Assembly (NCBI GenBank): GCA_964411505.1 | Contig: CAYPLH010000091.1 | Span: 1-11,536 of the forward strand | Length of the DNA stretch: 11,536 nucleotides | Origin: CAYPLH01 sp964411505 | GTDB taxonomy: Bacteria > Bacillota > Clostridia > CAYPLH01 > DUMO01 | Direction of reading: 5' to 3' | In this document: positions 1 to 7,421 of the stretch, in pieces | Numbering within the stretch: position 1 is the stretch's first letter | Layout of the letters: each line of letters begins with the position of its first letter | Position numbers and translations under genes: made by a program | Notes under the pieces: model-generated | The model's input: the letters and a program-made list of their open reading frames with translations, nothing else | Databases searched by the model: none | What the model was told of the DNA's origin: nothing

Positions 1-8
1 GTGATAGC

Positions 9-2063
9 ATGACAAGCAACGATGCAGTACCCAATAGATTGATAAACGAGAAATCGCCATATCTATTACAGCACGCTTCCAATCCGGTGGACTGGTTCCC
101 CTGGGGCCAGGAAGCGTTTGATAAAGCTAAAGCGGAGGATAAGCCGATATTTCTTTCTATTGGGTACTCATAGTGTTGGTTATAGAAACCAACCTGTCAC
201 TGGTGCCACGTATTAGCTCACGAATCGTTCGAAGATGATGAAGTTGCCACGCTTTTAAACAGCAATTTTATCTCAATTAAAGTAGATCGTGAGGAAAGGC
301 CGGACATAGACAGCATCTATATGAATGTATGCCAAGTGCTGACAGGTCATGGCGGCTGGCCACTTTCCATTTTTATGACGCCTGATAAAAAACCTTTTTT
401 TGCCGGAACCTACTTTCCCAAAAATGATCGAATGGGCATAATAGGTTTTATAACTTTATTGGACAGAGTAAGCAGTGCTTGGCAGAATAATCGAGAGGAT
501 TTGATGAATTCTTCCAGTCAAATTGTTGATGCACTTAGGAAAAGTGAGGATGTTCAGGGAGATATACCAAAAGATATATTTGATAAAGCGTACTCTACAT
601 TTAAGTATTCTTTTGATAATAAGTATGGCGGTTTTGGTAGCGCGCCGAAATTCCCCACCCCCCACAACTTGTATTTTCTTTTGCGCTATTGGTATATAAC
701 TGGCGAAGAGTTTGCTCTTGAAATGGTGGAAAAGACATTGGGTGCAATGCGAAATGGCGGAATTTATGATCATATAGGTTTTGGTTTTTGTAGATATTCC
801 ACTGATAAGGAATGGCTTGTACCTCACTTTGAAAAAATGCTATATGACAACGCCCTCCTTGCCATAGCATATCTGGAAGCATATCAGGTTACAAAAAAAG
901 AAGAATATGCAGATACAGCTAAAGAAATTTTCACATATGTTCTAAGAGATATGACATCGGAAAGCGGAGGTTTATTTTCAGCTGAGGACGCTGATTCCGA
1001 AGGTATAGAAGGTAAATTTTATGTCTGGACCCCCGATGAGATAAAAAAAGTTTTAGGTGATAATAATGGAGAACTTTTCTGTAAAACTTTTGATATAAGT
1101 TACGATGGTAACTTTGAAGGATTAAATATCCCTAACCTGATAAACATGTCTGTTGAAGTAGATAAAAAAGAATTCTTTAAAAAGTGTAGGCAAAAGCTCT
1201 TCGATTACAGGGAAAATAGAATTCATCCATATAAGGATGATAAGGTTCTGACAGCATGGAACGGTCTTATGATAGCTGCTATGGCTATTGGAGGAAGAGT
1301 ACTTTCGAATACAAAATATACAAACGCTGCAGAAAAAGTAGTATCCTTTATTTTTAATAATCTATTTGACGAAGGTGGGCGCCTGCTTGCGCGTTACAGA
1401 GATGGTGACGCTGCATTTAAGGCATATATAGATGACTATGCTTTTTTAGTTTGGGGACTATTAGAGCTATACCAAACAACATATAAACCTCACTACCTTG
1501 AGAAATCAATAAACCTTACTAAAGAAGCTATTCGCTTGTTCTGGGATGAAGAAAACGGCGGGTTTTATTTATATGGTTCTGACGGCGAACAGTTGATCAT
1601 AAGACCAAAAGAAATTTATGACGGAGCAATGCCTTCTGGAAATTCTGTCTTTGCAATGAATCTGATTAAACTGGCAAGACTCACTGGTCAGTATCAGTTT
1701 GAAGAGTATGCACAAAAAATGTTTAAAGTGTTTTCCAGCTCTGTTTCACAAGTGCCCTCCGGTCACACTTTCTTATTGTGCTCACACATGTTTTTCAAAC
1801 ATCCAACAAAAGAACTGGTTATTTCTGGAGTCAATGAACAGCTTGATTCAGAATCAATGATTGATGTTGTCCGGGAAGGTTTTAATCCTTTCGCTCTCAC
1901 CCTGTATTACACCGACATATACCCTGAGCTTTTACGAATTGTTCCTATAATTCAAGACTATAAACCTATTGATGGTAAAACAGCAGTATATATTTGTGAA
2001 AACTTCACATGCCAAACTCCAGTTACTGATCCTGATGTGTTAAGACAGAGCCTGCTGCAATAA
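9..2063 (+). pseudogene. Thioredoxin domain-containing protein (DUF255 / YyaL / SPATA20 family), interrupted by two in-frame TAG codons
   Basis: Translation from the ATG at 9 gives a typical DUF255 start (NRLINEKSPYLLQHASNPVDW, then FLSIGYS). It then meets TAG at 171 and TAG at 183 and resumes in the same frame with TCHWCHV, the family's conserved CxxC thioredoxin motif (cysteines at 195-197 and 204-206). Removing bases 171-191 restores the usual GYSTCHWCH sequence and a protein of about 677 residues, normal for the family. The remainder, including GGWPLS, the PHFEKMLYDNA block and the C-terminal helical six-hairpin-like domain, is open to TAA at 2061. The longest uninterrupted frame is 321-2063 (580 aa). 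Its ATG has no ribosome site in front and it lacks the CxxC pair, so reinitiation there would give a redox-dead product. The partial GTGATAGC before ATG 9 is probably the end of a ribosome site cut by the window edge. The family's biochemical role is poorly defined. Family assignment is confident; whether functional protein is made is not. Confidence 0.85.
171..191 (+). other. 21-base in-frame insertion with two TAG codons and an inverted repeat
   Basis: Exactly seven codons are added between the Ser codon at 168-170 and the Thr codon at 192-194 of a conserved GYS-TCHWCH block. The added codons include TAG at 171 and at 183. GTTGGTT (175-181) and AACCAAC (187-193) form a 7-bp stem with loop ATAGA, partly using the flanking gene sequence. 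The flanks share only CA (169-170 and 190-191), so any target duplication is at most 2 bases. It could be a footprint of an excised mobile element, a small palindromic insertion or, less likely, a translationally bypassed segment. Confidence 0.8.
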
Positions 2064-2080
2064 AGTAGCAGGCTTTTAAC
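2049..2080 (+). terminator. Intrinsic terminator of the DUF255 gene, overlapping its 3' end
   Basis: AGCCTGCT (2049-2056) pairs perfectly with AGCAGGCT (2067-2074), followed by a TTTT run. The left arm lies in the last codons and the TAA stop sits in the loop, so the transcript ends almost at the stop codon. Confidence 0.75.
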
Positions 2081-2176
2081 TTACTTTTATATCTTTTGTT
2101 TGTAGACTATAAACTAATCATGTTATAAGATAATATCCAAAAGTAAAATTCCATGAAGTGTACTTTTTGGGGTTAA

Positions 2177-3388
2177 TCACAGTATTATAATGAAACCCAG
2201 TGCAACAATTATGAACAATGGAACTATAGCTATAATAATGCGTTTTAAAAGCTTATTAAAATTCACTTTAAAGTAATCAGATGTCATAACAAGACAGATA
2301 TGCATTGGTGTTATCATCTGTCCAATCATTCCAGCTGTAAAGGCTAACGCACCAAGCCATATGTTTTCACCTAATCCAATCGAAATAAGTAGAGGGAAAG
2401 ACATGGATGTAAAACCTATTGCCATTCCTGTAAGCATTCCGGCCACTATGGGTAAAATCAGATATACTAGCTCCTTTGGTATCCCATAACTGGTAATGGC
2501 ATATTGGAGGTCATATAACACACCAGATCCACTTAAAACTTCATTAAAGACCATCACGCCTCCAATAATCAGAATATACTTAGGAGAGAACGCTTCCTTT
2601 GCAGTTTCCCACGTTTGCTTCCATGAATACTTCTTCACAGCTAACAGTATAACTAGTACGGTTAATGTAGAAAGCTCAAGAGCATATTTAAAAGATAGAA
2701 GCAAAATATATATTGCAATAAGTCCAATTACAGGAAGAATATTTTTACTAAAAAGCTTTAAGCTTGTTAAAACAGGTTGTGTACGTGCAACCTTCTCGCT
2801 TTTTATTTTTCCGACACCAAAAATTATACCCAGAATAAATGTTATTGCAATAAATGGGATCATGTGTGCAAACAAATTAAAAACAGATGTGTTCAGTAGT
2901 TCAGCAGCCAGTATCATACCCGGATATAGGATAAAGGAATCCAGCCAAGCATGCCTGAACCAGTAATTTATAAAAGCTTTTGTTTCAGGATCTCCATTTT
3001 CAGAAACTGTTTCTTCAACCATTGGGCATGAAAACCTAGCTCCCCCTGCTGAAGCAAGCAATCCTAACACAAATGGCATTAATACTGCTGCCAACCTATT
3101 ACTTCCAACTAATTCTTTGATGTTGAAGACAAGTGCGCTTATCATTCCTGTTTTCCTCATTACATTTTCCAGCATCATTATCAAAAAGAGAACCAAAACA
3201 ACTTTTATGGTTCTGTTGGAAATTAAGCCTGATATGCCCATTTTAACTGCTGGTACCAGTTCTATTTTTTTAATAATAACCAGCATAACAGCATTAAATA
3301 CCATTATTATCCCAAGATTAACTTCTTTGTGTAAAAGGTAAATAGTTACTACAAGCATTGCAACGACTAAAAATATATTAAGCGACAT
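2177..3388 (-). CDS. DUF401 family integral membrane protein, probable transporter
   Basis: This is a 403-residue, very hydrophobic protein with about ten predicted membrane segments starting at residue 4. The loop near residues 112-126 (SAGGARFSCPMVEE) and the NYWFRHAW...YPG segment at about 141-157 match my recollection of DUF401, a conserved integral membrane family resembling the ion-transporter/gluconate-permease type of carriers. No substrate can be read from the sequence. The ATG at 3388 is preceded by a GATGGGG ribosome site five bases upstream, and a strong sigma-A promoter lies about 30 bases further back. The gene is a single-gene unit: the upstream floT operon ends in a strong terminator and the converging DUF255 gene has its own. 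The neighbours do not suggest a substrate. Membrane-protein status is certain; the family name is likely; transport activity is inferred. Confidence 0.8.
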   Translation of the reverse strand: MSLNIFLVVAMLVVTIYLLHKEVNLGIIMVFNAVMLVIIKKIELVPAVKMGISGLISNRTIKVVLVLFLIMMLENVMRKTGMISALVFNIKELVGSNRLAAVLMPFVLGLLASAGGARFSCPMVEETVSENGDPETKAFINYWFRHAWLDSFILYPGMILAAELLNTSVFNLFAHMIPFIAITFILGIIFGVGKIKSEKVARTQPVLTSLKLFSKNILPVIGLIAIYILLLSFKYALELSTLTVLVILLAVKKYSWKQTWETAKEAFSPKYILIIGGVMVFNEVLSGSGVLYDLQYAITSYGIPKELVYLILPIVAGMLTGMAIGFTSMSFPLLISIGLGENIWLGALAFTAGMIGQMITPMHICLVMTSDYFKVNFNKLLKRIIIAIVPLFIIVALGFIIIL

Positions 3389-3424
3389 TTTTTCCCCATC
3401 ATTTCTTTAAAATATATAACCGAA

Positions 3425-3453
3425 ATTCTATCTCAACTTTAGCAATATGTCAA
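3425..3453 (-). promoter_or_regulatory. Sigma-A promoter of the DUF401 gene
   Basis: On the minus strand, TTGACA (3453-3448), a 17-base spacer and TAGAAT (3430-3425). This predicts a start near 3418 and a 5' leader of about 30 bases before the ATG at 3388. Confidence 0.75.
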
Positions 3454-3643
3454 CTTTTACACCCACTCGATAATGAGAAGCACTGGCCGGTTATTGAATA
3501 CTGACTATGCGAATAACCAGACCATAAGATATAGATCAGTGTCTTTACGAAGATTTTTTTTAGTAACCTGTTCAGACCTTTATTTAATGCCCTTTTCCAA
3601 AATGTGCTTCAGCTACGCTAGTAAAGCGGACTTCCATTTTTGT

Positions 3644-3682
3644 ATAGTAAAAAGCAGACTTTATCAGTCTGCTTTTTACTAT
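3644..3682 (-). terminator. Strong intrinsic terminator after floT
   Basis: A perfect 17-bp stem with a 5-base loop: the arm at 3644-3660 (core GTAAAAAGCAGACT) pairs with 3666-3682 (core AGTCTGCTTTTTAC). The A/T runs in both arms make it usable in either direction. It lies about 40 bases after the floT stop and separates floT from DUF401. Confidence 0.85.
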
Positions 3683-3724
3683 CACAAATATAAAATGAGC
3701 TCCTTTAAAAAATTAACAAAATAA

Positions 3725-5140
3725 TTACTGTTGCTGTTCAATTTCAACTTTCTCATCTTTTATTTCATCTTCACTACCATATTTACTAGCTTCACCGGCG
3801 AGGTATTTGGGAAGCTCCATACCTGCCATTCTAAACATATCCTGCAGTGGTGGAATTGATTTCATCATGCCTGAAAGAAAATTAGCAGTAGATGATGTAC
3901 CATTGCCACTTCCATTACTGTCCCAAACTGTTACCTTATCTATCTTGATATTTTTGATCGCTTCAACCTGAGTCTTAATAAGTTCAGGAAGTTTATCTGC
4001 CACCATCATCATAACAGCTTTTTCTGCATCGCCGCCAGCGGCTTCAACAAGCTTTGCAAACCCTTCAGCTTGCTTACTTAATATCTCCATTTGACCTTTT
4101 GATTCTGCTTCCATTCTTGCATAGATAGCATCAGCCTCACCTTGGGCATTCAACCTAAGTCTTTCAGCTTCTGCATCTGCTTCAATCCGAACTTTTTGTT
4201 TTGCAATCTCGGCAGGTATAAGGATATCTGCCTCTTTTGTTGCTCTTTCTCTTGCTGACCTAGTCTTCTCAGCTTCTTCTTCAGCAAGATATGCTTCTGC
4301 CAGAGCTTTGGCTCCCTGAACTTTCTCAGCAGCACTTGCTCTTCTGTTAAACTCAGCTTCTTTTTCTCTTCTTTCTGCTTCTGAATTAGCAATCTGTACT
4401 CTGGATTTGTTTTCTCCTTCTACTGCATTAGCATTTGCATTTGCCACTCTGATTCTTTCATCTCTTTGAGCCTCTGCTTCACCAATCGAACCATCTCTGT
4501 CCTGTTCAGCAACACTTTTTTTAGCATCATTTACAGCCTTTGCAGCAGCTTCTTTTCCAAGAGCTTCAATGTAACCTGAATCGTCACTGATGTCAGTTAC
4601 ATTAACGTTTATAAGCCGCAGTCCAATCTTCTTAAGTTCAGTCTCGACGTTGTTTGCAACATTCGCAAGGAATTTGTCTCTGTCTGAATTTATTTCCTCA
4701 ATATCCATTGTAGCAACTACAAGTCTTAACTGCCCAAAAATTATATCCTTGGCCAATGCCATAATGTCGTTCTGCTTAAGACCTAAAAGCCTTTCAGCTG
4801 CATTCTGCATTATACCTTCTTCTGTGGAAATGCCGACAGTAAAACTTGAAGGCACATCAACACGTATATTCTGACGGCATAATGCGTTCTTAAGAGCAAC
4901 CTCAATTGACATGGGGGTAAGATCCATGTACCGATAATCCTGTATAACAGGCCATACAAAACCCGCTCCACCATGAATACATTTAGCTGAGCGTGAGGTG
5001 CCCTCGATATTCTTCCCAACCTTTCCATATACTACAAGAATTTTATCCGACGGACATCTTTTGTATCTTGTAAAAAGTGCTACTAAAGTACCAAAAATGA
5101 TAACTACAATAGCTGTTACTAGATATATTCCAAATCCCAT
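3725..5140 (-). CDS. floT: Flotillin-like protein FloT (SPFH domain)
   Basis: This 471-residue protein is a bacterial flotillin, a scaffold of functional membrane microdomains that forms large oligomers at the cytoplasmic face. A single hydrophobic anchor spans residues 3-24. The SPFH/PHB domain follows (about 27-200, with the GAGFVWPVIQDYRYMDL and DIIFGQLR segments). A long Ala/Glu-rich coiled coil covers about 195-365, containing the repeated EAEAER/EAEAQR blocks typical of flotillins. A Gly/Ser linker lies at about 408-418 and the tail is charged and Gln-rich (SEDEIKDEKVEIEQQQ). The Bacillus FloT is a little longer, about 510 residues. The ATG at 5140 begins four bases after the nfeD-like stop, with its ribosome site (AAGGAAGGGTGG) inside the upstream gene, so the two are translationally linked. 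The nfeD-flotillin order matches yuaF-floT of Bacillus. No sigma-W promoter was recognised here. Confidence 0.93.
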   Translation of the reverse strand: MGFGIYLVTAIVVIIFGTLVALFTRYKRCPSDKILVVYGKVGKNIEGTSRSAKCIHGGAGFVWPVIQDYRYMDLTPMSIEVALKNALCRQNIRVDVPSSFTVGISTEEGIMQNAAERLLGLKQNDIMALAKDIIFGQLRLVVATMDIEEINSDRDKFLANVANNVETELKKIGLRLINVNVTDISDDSGYIEALGKEAAAKAVNDAKKSVAEQDRDGSIGEAEAQRDERIRVANANANAVEGENKSRVQIANSEAERREKEAEFNRRASAAEKVQGAKALAEAYLAEEEAEKTRSARERATKEADILIPAEIAKQKVRIEADAEAERLRLNAQGEADAIYARMEAESKGQMEILSKQAEGFAKLVEAAGGDAEKAVMMMVADKLPELIKTQVEAIKNIKIDKVTVWDSNGSGNGTSSTANFLSGMMKSIPPLQDMFRMAGMELPKYLAGEASKYGSEDEIKDEKVEIEQQQ

Positions 5141-5144
5141 AAAA

Positions 5145-5777
5145 TTACCACCCTTCCTTATTTGTTTTTTCTACTACAAGGACATTGCTGTCCATGGTGT
5201 CAATAACTCTTACAAGCGTTCCCGTAGGTAATAATTCATCTAGAGAAACTGCATCTAATTCCCTGAAAGCGCCCTGGAATGTTATGTGTATTTTGCCAAG
5301 ACCATTTCCTTCTGCCGGAATCGGTATATATACCTTTCCAGTTAGACCTACTGCATATTTTATATCCATATTGCCCTGCTCAGTTAGCCGCATCATAAAA
5401 TAGAACATTGCCGCTACTACAAACATTATCATAGTTCCAGCTATGACTGCAACCAATAATGTTGCAAAAGGACTCGCACCGGCTCTTGACATGGTTATAC
5501 CCGTCCAACCAAAAACAGTGAAAAATGCAATAAAGTTTCTTACAGTAAAGAACTGGAATACACCTGTTGCGCTATCGCCCTCGAACAAATCAGTATCATC
5601 CACATCAAAATCGTCCACATCAAAATCATCTAAATCAAAACCATCAGTGTCTACTTCTGCATCTCCCATACCTATAAAGGTCATTATCAATTGTAATATA
5701 AAAACTACTGAAAAGGGTACTGCAAAATACCAGAAGATTTTTTCAAATGTCGGTACCTCGCTCCACCATCCAGACAT
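5145..5777 (-). CDS. nfeD: NfeD-like membrane protein, flotillin partner (YuaF type)
   Basis: This is a 210-residue short NfeD-type protein, the usual partner encoded next to flotillin. Membrane segments are at about 14-37, 80-98 and 102-131. The C-terminal 145-205 has the beta-rich pattern of the NfeD OB-fold (TGKVYIPIPAEG...GTLVRVID...NVLVVE). Between the first two membrane segments is an unusually acidic stretch (residues 39-68) with FDLDD/FDVDD/FDVDD repeats. I chose the ATG at 5777 because AGGGAG lies seven bases ahead and the protein then starts MSGWWSEVP. A TTG at 5816 would add 13 residues but has no better site. It overlaps nothing and is followed by floT after four bases. It is expected to interact with flotillin in membrane domains; that role comes from the family, not from this sequence. 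Confidence 0.88.
   Translation of the reverse strand: MSGWWSEVPTFEKIFWYFAVPFSVVFILQLIMTFIGMGDAEVDTDGFDLDDFDVDDFDVDDTDLFEGDSATGVFQFFTVRNFIAFFTVFGWTGITMSRAGASPFATLLVAVIAGTMIMFVVAAMFYFMMRLTEQGNMDIKYAVGLTGKVYIPIPAEGNGLGKIHITFQGAFRELDAVSLDELLPTGTLVRVIDTMDSNVLVVEKTNKEGW
5598..5642 (-). repeat. Three 15-base tandem repeats encoding FD(V/L)DD in the NfeD-like protein
   Basis: Three adjacent 15-base units (5598-5612, 5613-5627, 5628-5642) share the plus-strand core CACATCAAAATC with few changes. They encode F-D-V-D-D, F-D-V-D-D and F-D-L-D-D in the loop between membrane segments 1 and 2. Confidence 0.8.
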
Positions 5778-5781
5778 AATC

Positions 5782-5820
5782 TCACTCCCTGATAACAATA
5801 TATAAATAATCTGCAAGCAT
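5782..5820 (-). CDS. Possible 12-codon leader peptide upstream of nfeD
   Basis: The ATG at 5820 is preceded by GAGGAG with an 8-base gap, a good ribosome site. It opens a frame encoding MLADYLYIVIRE that stops at TGA (5784-5782). That TGA lies inside the nfeD ribosome site (AGGGAGTGA) and four bases before the nfeD ATG, an arrangement suited to translational coupling. No run of a single regulatory amino acid is present. It may be chance: only the ribosome site and stop position support it. Confidence 0.35.
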   Translation of the reverse strand: MLADYLYIVIRE

Positions 5821-5924
5821 TATGATTGCTCCTCAAAAAAGTCGCAAACGACTTTTTCTGAGCTATATCATATTATGATTGCTCCCCAGTAAGTTACAAG
5901 CGACTTTTTACTGGGTCATAATCA
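5819..5924 (-). repeat. Two 53-base tandem units, each hairpin plus ribosome-site-like motif, in the nfeD-floT leader
   Basis: The motif GGAGCAATCATAAT (minus strand) occurs at 5832-5819 and 5885-5872, exactly 53 bases apart. Each copy is directly preceded by a hairpin. The proximal stem is CTCA + AAAAAGTCG (5832-5862, loop of four, one bulge). The distal stem is CCCAGTAA/TTACTGGG (5885-5892 and 5908-5915). The outer stem bases differ between units but still pair, so structure rather than sequence is kept. Confidence 0.7.
5836..5857 (-). terminator. Terminator-like hairpin inside the nfeD leader (possible attenuator)
   Basis: On the minus strand AAAAAGTCG, loop TTTG, then CGACTTTTT plus one more T: a short GC-poor stem followed directly by its U-run. 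It stands between the probable promoter and nfeD, where a terminator would act as an attenuator. The same AAAAAGTCG also occurs in the distal unit and could pair with the proximal CGACTTTTT instead. Confidence 0.4.
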
Positions 5925-5925
5925 T

Positions 5926-5953
5926 ATTATAATAAAAGCACTATAATATCCAA
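5926..5953 (-). promoter_or_regulatory. Candidate promoter of the nfeD-floT operon
   Basis: A perfect TATAAT lies on the minus strand at 5931-5926. The best -35 at a usable distance is TTGGAT (16 bases upstream, 5953-5948), which matches only half of TTGACA. The -10 is convincing; the -35 is not, so an activator or another sigma factor is possible. Confidence 0.4.
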
Positions 5954-6008
5954 CTGCAATCGTCCAAAATGTCAGCATTAAATACTGTAATATACAAAAT
6001 TTTGATTT

Positions 6009-6034
6009 AAAAAAGTGGGCTACACCACTTTTTT
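6009..6034 (-). terminator. Intrinsic terminator of the ABC export operon (end of repeat copy 1)
   Basis: AAAAAAGTGG (6009-6018) pairs with CCACTTTTTT (6025-6034), a 10-bp stem with a 6-base loop and T-runs on both strands. It is the first U-tract hairpin after the permease stop, though about 150 bases downstream of it. Confidence 0.65.
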
Positions 6035-6159
6035 TGCTAGAGAACCTTATGGTTCCCTTCGACGAATGCTCCACATCCAAAAAAACCCTCCTTAAAGCAG
6101 CAAAGGGGCTTCCCCTTTGCAATCTCCATTGTCTAGGAAAGGATACTTTTCTAGACAAT
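6009..6159. repeat. Dispersed multi-hairpin intergenic repeat, copy 1
   Basis: Four hairpins in a row: AAAAAAGTGG/CCACTTTTTT (6009-6034), GAACC/GGTTC (6042-6055), GCAAAGGGG/CCCCTTTGC with loop CTT (6100-6120), and a 14-bp stem starting ATTGTCTAG (6128-6141 with 6146-6159, loop GATA, one G-T pair). The same succession recurs at 11397-11536 with about 85% identity by eye. It encodes no transposase and resembles a non-autonomous or structural repeat. Confidence 0.75.
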
Positions 6160-6181
6160 CAAAAATATATCAAGTCTTTTA

Positions 6182-7393
6182 CTACTCATGCCTCAATGAT
6201 TCTACAGGATCAAGATCGGCTGCCCTTTTGGCAGGATAAACGCCAAAAATTAAACCTAGCAGAACTGACCCTGAAAAAGCTAGAATGACTGTCTTAAAGT
6301 CAACAACTGGTGGGATTTTTATCAGCCTTGATATTATTGTTCCGGCACCCACGCCAATAAAAATACCAATTAGACCGCTGATACCTGTCATTATTACTGA
6401 TTCAGAAATAAACTGCAGAATAATATCTTTTTTTTGAGCACCAAGCGCTTTTCTTATCCCTATCTCCCGAATTCTCTCTGTTACAGAAACCAGAAGAATA
6501 TTAATTATGCCAATTCCTCCAACAACAAGTGTTATAACTGCCACTACAAGAAGTACAGCTGACACAACCCTGAGAATATCAGAAATAGCTTTTTGCATAT
6601 CTACCGAATTATACACAATATATAAGTCGTTCTTTCCTTTCATCCTTTCAAGAACAAATATAATTCGGTCACCAATCTGCTTTATCCTGTCCTTATCTTG
6701 TACAGTAACATTTATGGTCTCAAGCTTTTGATTACTATTATAAATTGATTGTACCGTGGTAATAGGCATGTATATAATGGCGGGAAACATATCATGATTC
6801 ATAATTGCACCAAACAAATCGTCCCCGGCTGCCTTAACACCAACCACTTTTAAATTGATGGTCATACCCCGTGAAGTTCGTAATGATACATATTCACCAA
6901 CTATATCCTTACGCCTAAAATACTTTTGTGCAAAGCTTTCATCAACAACAACTACGCGTGACCGTGAAGTAACATCAAAATCATTTATAAATCTACCATG
7001 GGTAATTTCTATAAGATCAAAATTCTTATACTGAGATGATACCCCAAGAACCTGAGCGTTTTTAGTCTCTTGGTCAACTCTTATGCTCCCACTTTTTTGT
7101 ATCATGGTTGCGATATTCTTTATTTCAGGTGCTGCATTCTTTACCAGCTCCAAATCATTTAGAGTGAGCCAGTAGTTTTCACTGACATTTCTATCTTCAT
7201 AAGTAATTGTAATCGTATTTGCTCCAATCTTTTCAAACTGTTCATTTACATAAGCTTCTGCAGCATTGCTGATGGCCATTATTGTTATAATTGAAAACAC
7301 TCCCATAACAATACCAAGCATTGTAAGAAATGATCTTAATTTATTTGTTTTAAGACTGTCAAAAGACTGCCAGAATGTCTCTATAAAGTTCAT
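6182..7393 (-). CDS. ABC transporter permease, MacB/FtsX fold
   Basis: This 403-residue permease has the four-helix MacB layout. Helix 1 is at 20-41, a large extracytoplasmic MacB-type domain covers about 42-270, and three helices follow at about 276-304, 332-356 and 368-388. Diagnostic motifs are VTERIREIGIRKALGA (305-320) and the C-terminal GVYPAKRAADLDPVESLRHE (384-403). Such permeases dimerise, bind an ATPase of the LolD/MacB class and drive export or envelope work without a transmembrane substrate channel. I place the start at ATG 7393, which has GGGGG five bases upstream; the in-frame TTG at 7405 would overlap that site. It follows the adaptor gene by 28 bases. The substrate is unknown; relatives export peptides, antibiotics or lipoproteins. 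Confidence 0.9.
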   Translation of the reverse strand: MNFIETFWQSFDSLKTNKLRSFLTMLGIVMGVFSIITIMAISNAAEAYVNEQFEKIGANTITITYEDRNVSENYWLTLNDLELVKNAAPEIKNIATMIQKSGSIRVDQETKNAQVLGVSSQYKNFDLIEITHGRFINDFDVTSRSRVVVVDESFAQKYFRRKDIVGEYVSLRTSRGMTINLKVVGVKAAGDDLFGAIMNHDMFPAIIYMPITTVQSIYNSNQKLETINVTVQDKDRIKQIGDRIIFVLERMKGKNDLYIVYNSVDMQKAISDILRVVSAVLLVVAVITLVVGGIGIINILLVSVTERIREIGIRKALGAQKKDIILQFISESVIMTGISGLIGIFIGVGAGTIISRLIKIPPVVDFKTVILAFSGSVLLGLIFGVYPAKRAADLDPVESLRHE

Positions 7394-7421
7394 TTGAACC
7401 CCCAAATCCGACTATGCTTTC

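Larger units (their letters stand above)
3389..3724. other. Intergenic region between the floT terminator and the DUF401 gene
   Basis: This 336-base gap holds the DUF401 promoter and leader (3389-3453) and the floT terminator (3644-3682). The middle (about 3454-3643) has no convincing gene. A weak hairpin, CCGGTTATT (3487-3495) with AATAACCAG (3512-3520), lies about 35 bases upstream of the DUF401 -35 box. It could be an operator or chance. Confidence 0.5.
5778..6181. other. Intergenic region between the ABC permease and nfeD
   Basis: This 404-base gap is full of structure. It holds a dispersed multi-hairpin repeat (6009-6159) ending in a terminator hairpin, then an AT-rich stretch with the likely operon promoter (about 5926-5960), then the duplicated hairpin leader (5819-5924) and a possible leader peptide (5782-5820). 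No conventional gene was found in it. Confidence 0.7.

Noticed and set aside
171..185. Two TAG codons read as pyrrolysine
   Set aside because: The seven inserted residues would break a highly conserved family motif, and no pyl genes are visible. An insertion explains both TAGs better.
3473..3724. 83-codon plus-strand frame
   Set aside because: It reads through the strong floT terminator and lacks a ribosome site; composition looks non-coding.
5819..5924. CRISPR-like array
   Set aside because: Only two units. The repeated part is a hairpin plus ribosome-site motif, with no spacer-like unique segments and no cas genes.
5922..6158. 78-codon minus-strand reading frame through repeat copy 1, with a translation (RQWRLQRGSPFAAL) nearly shared by copy 2
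   Set aside because: The similarity follows from DNA identity of the repeat. Differences between copies are mostly non-synonymous, a 2-base indel breaks the frame near the end, and the frame runs through a terminator hairpin. Likely not a protein.
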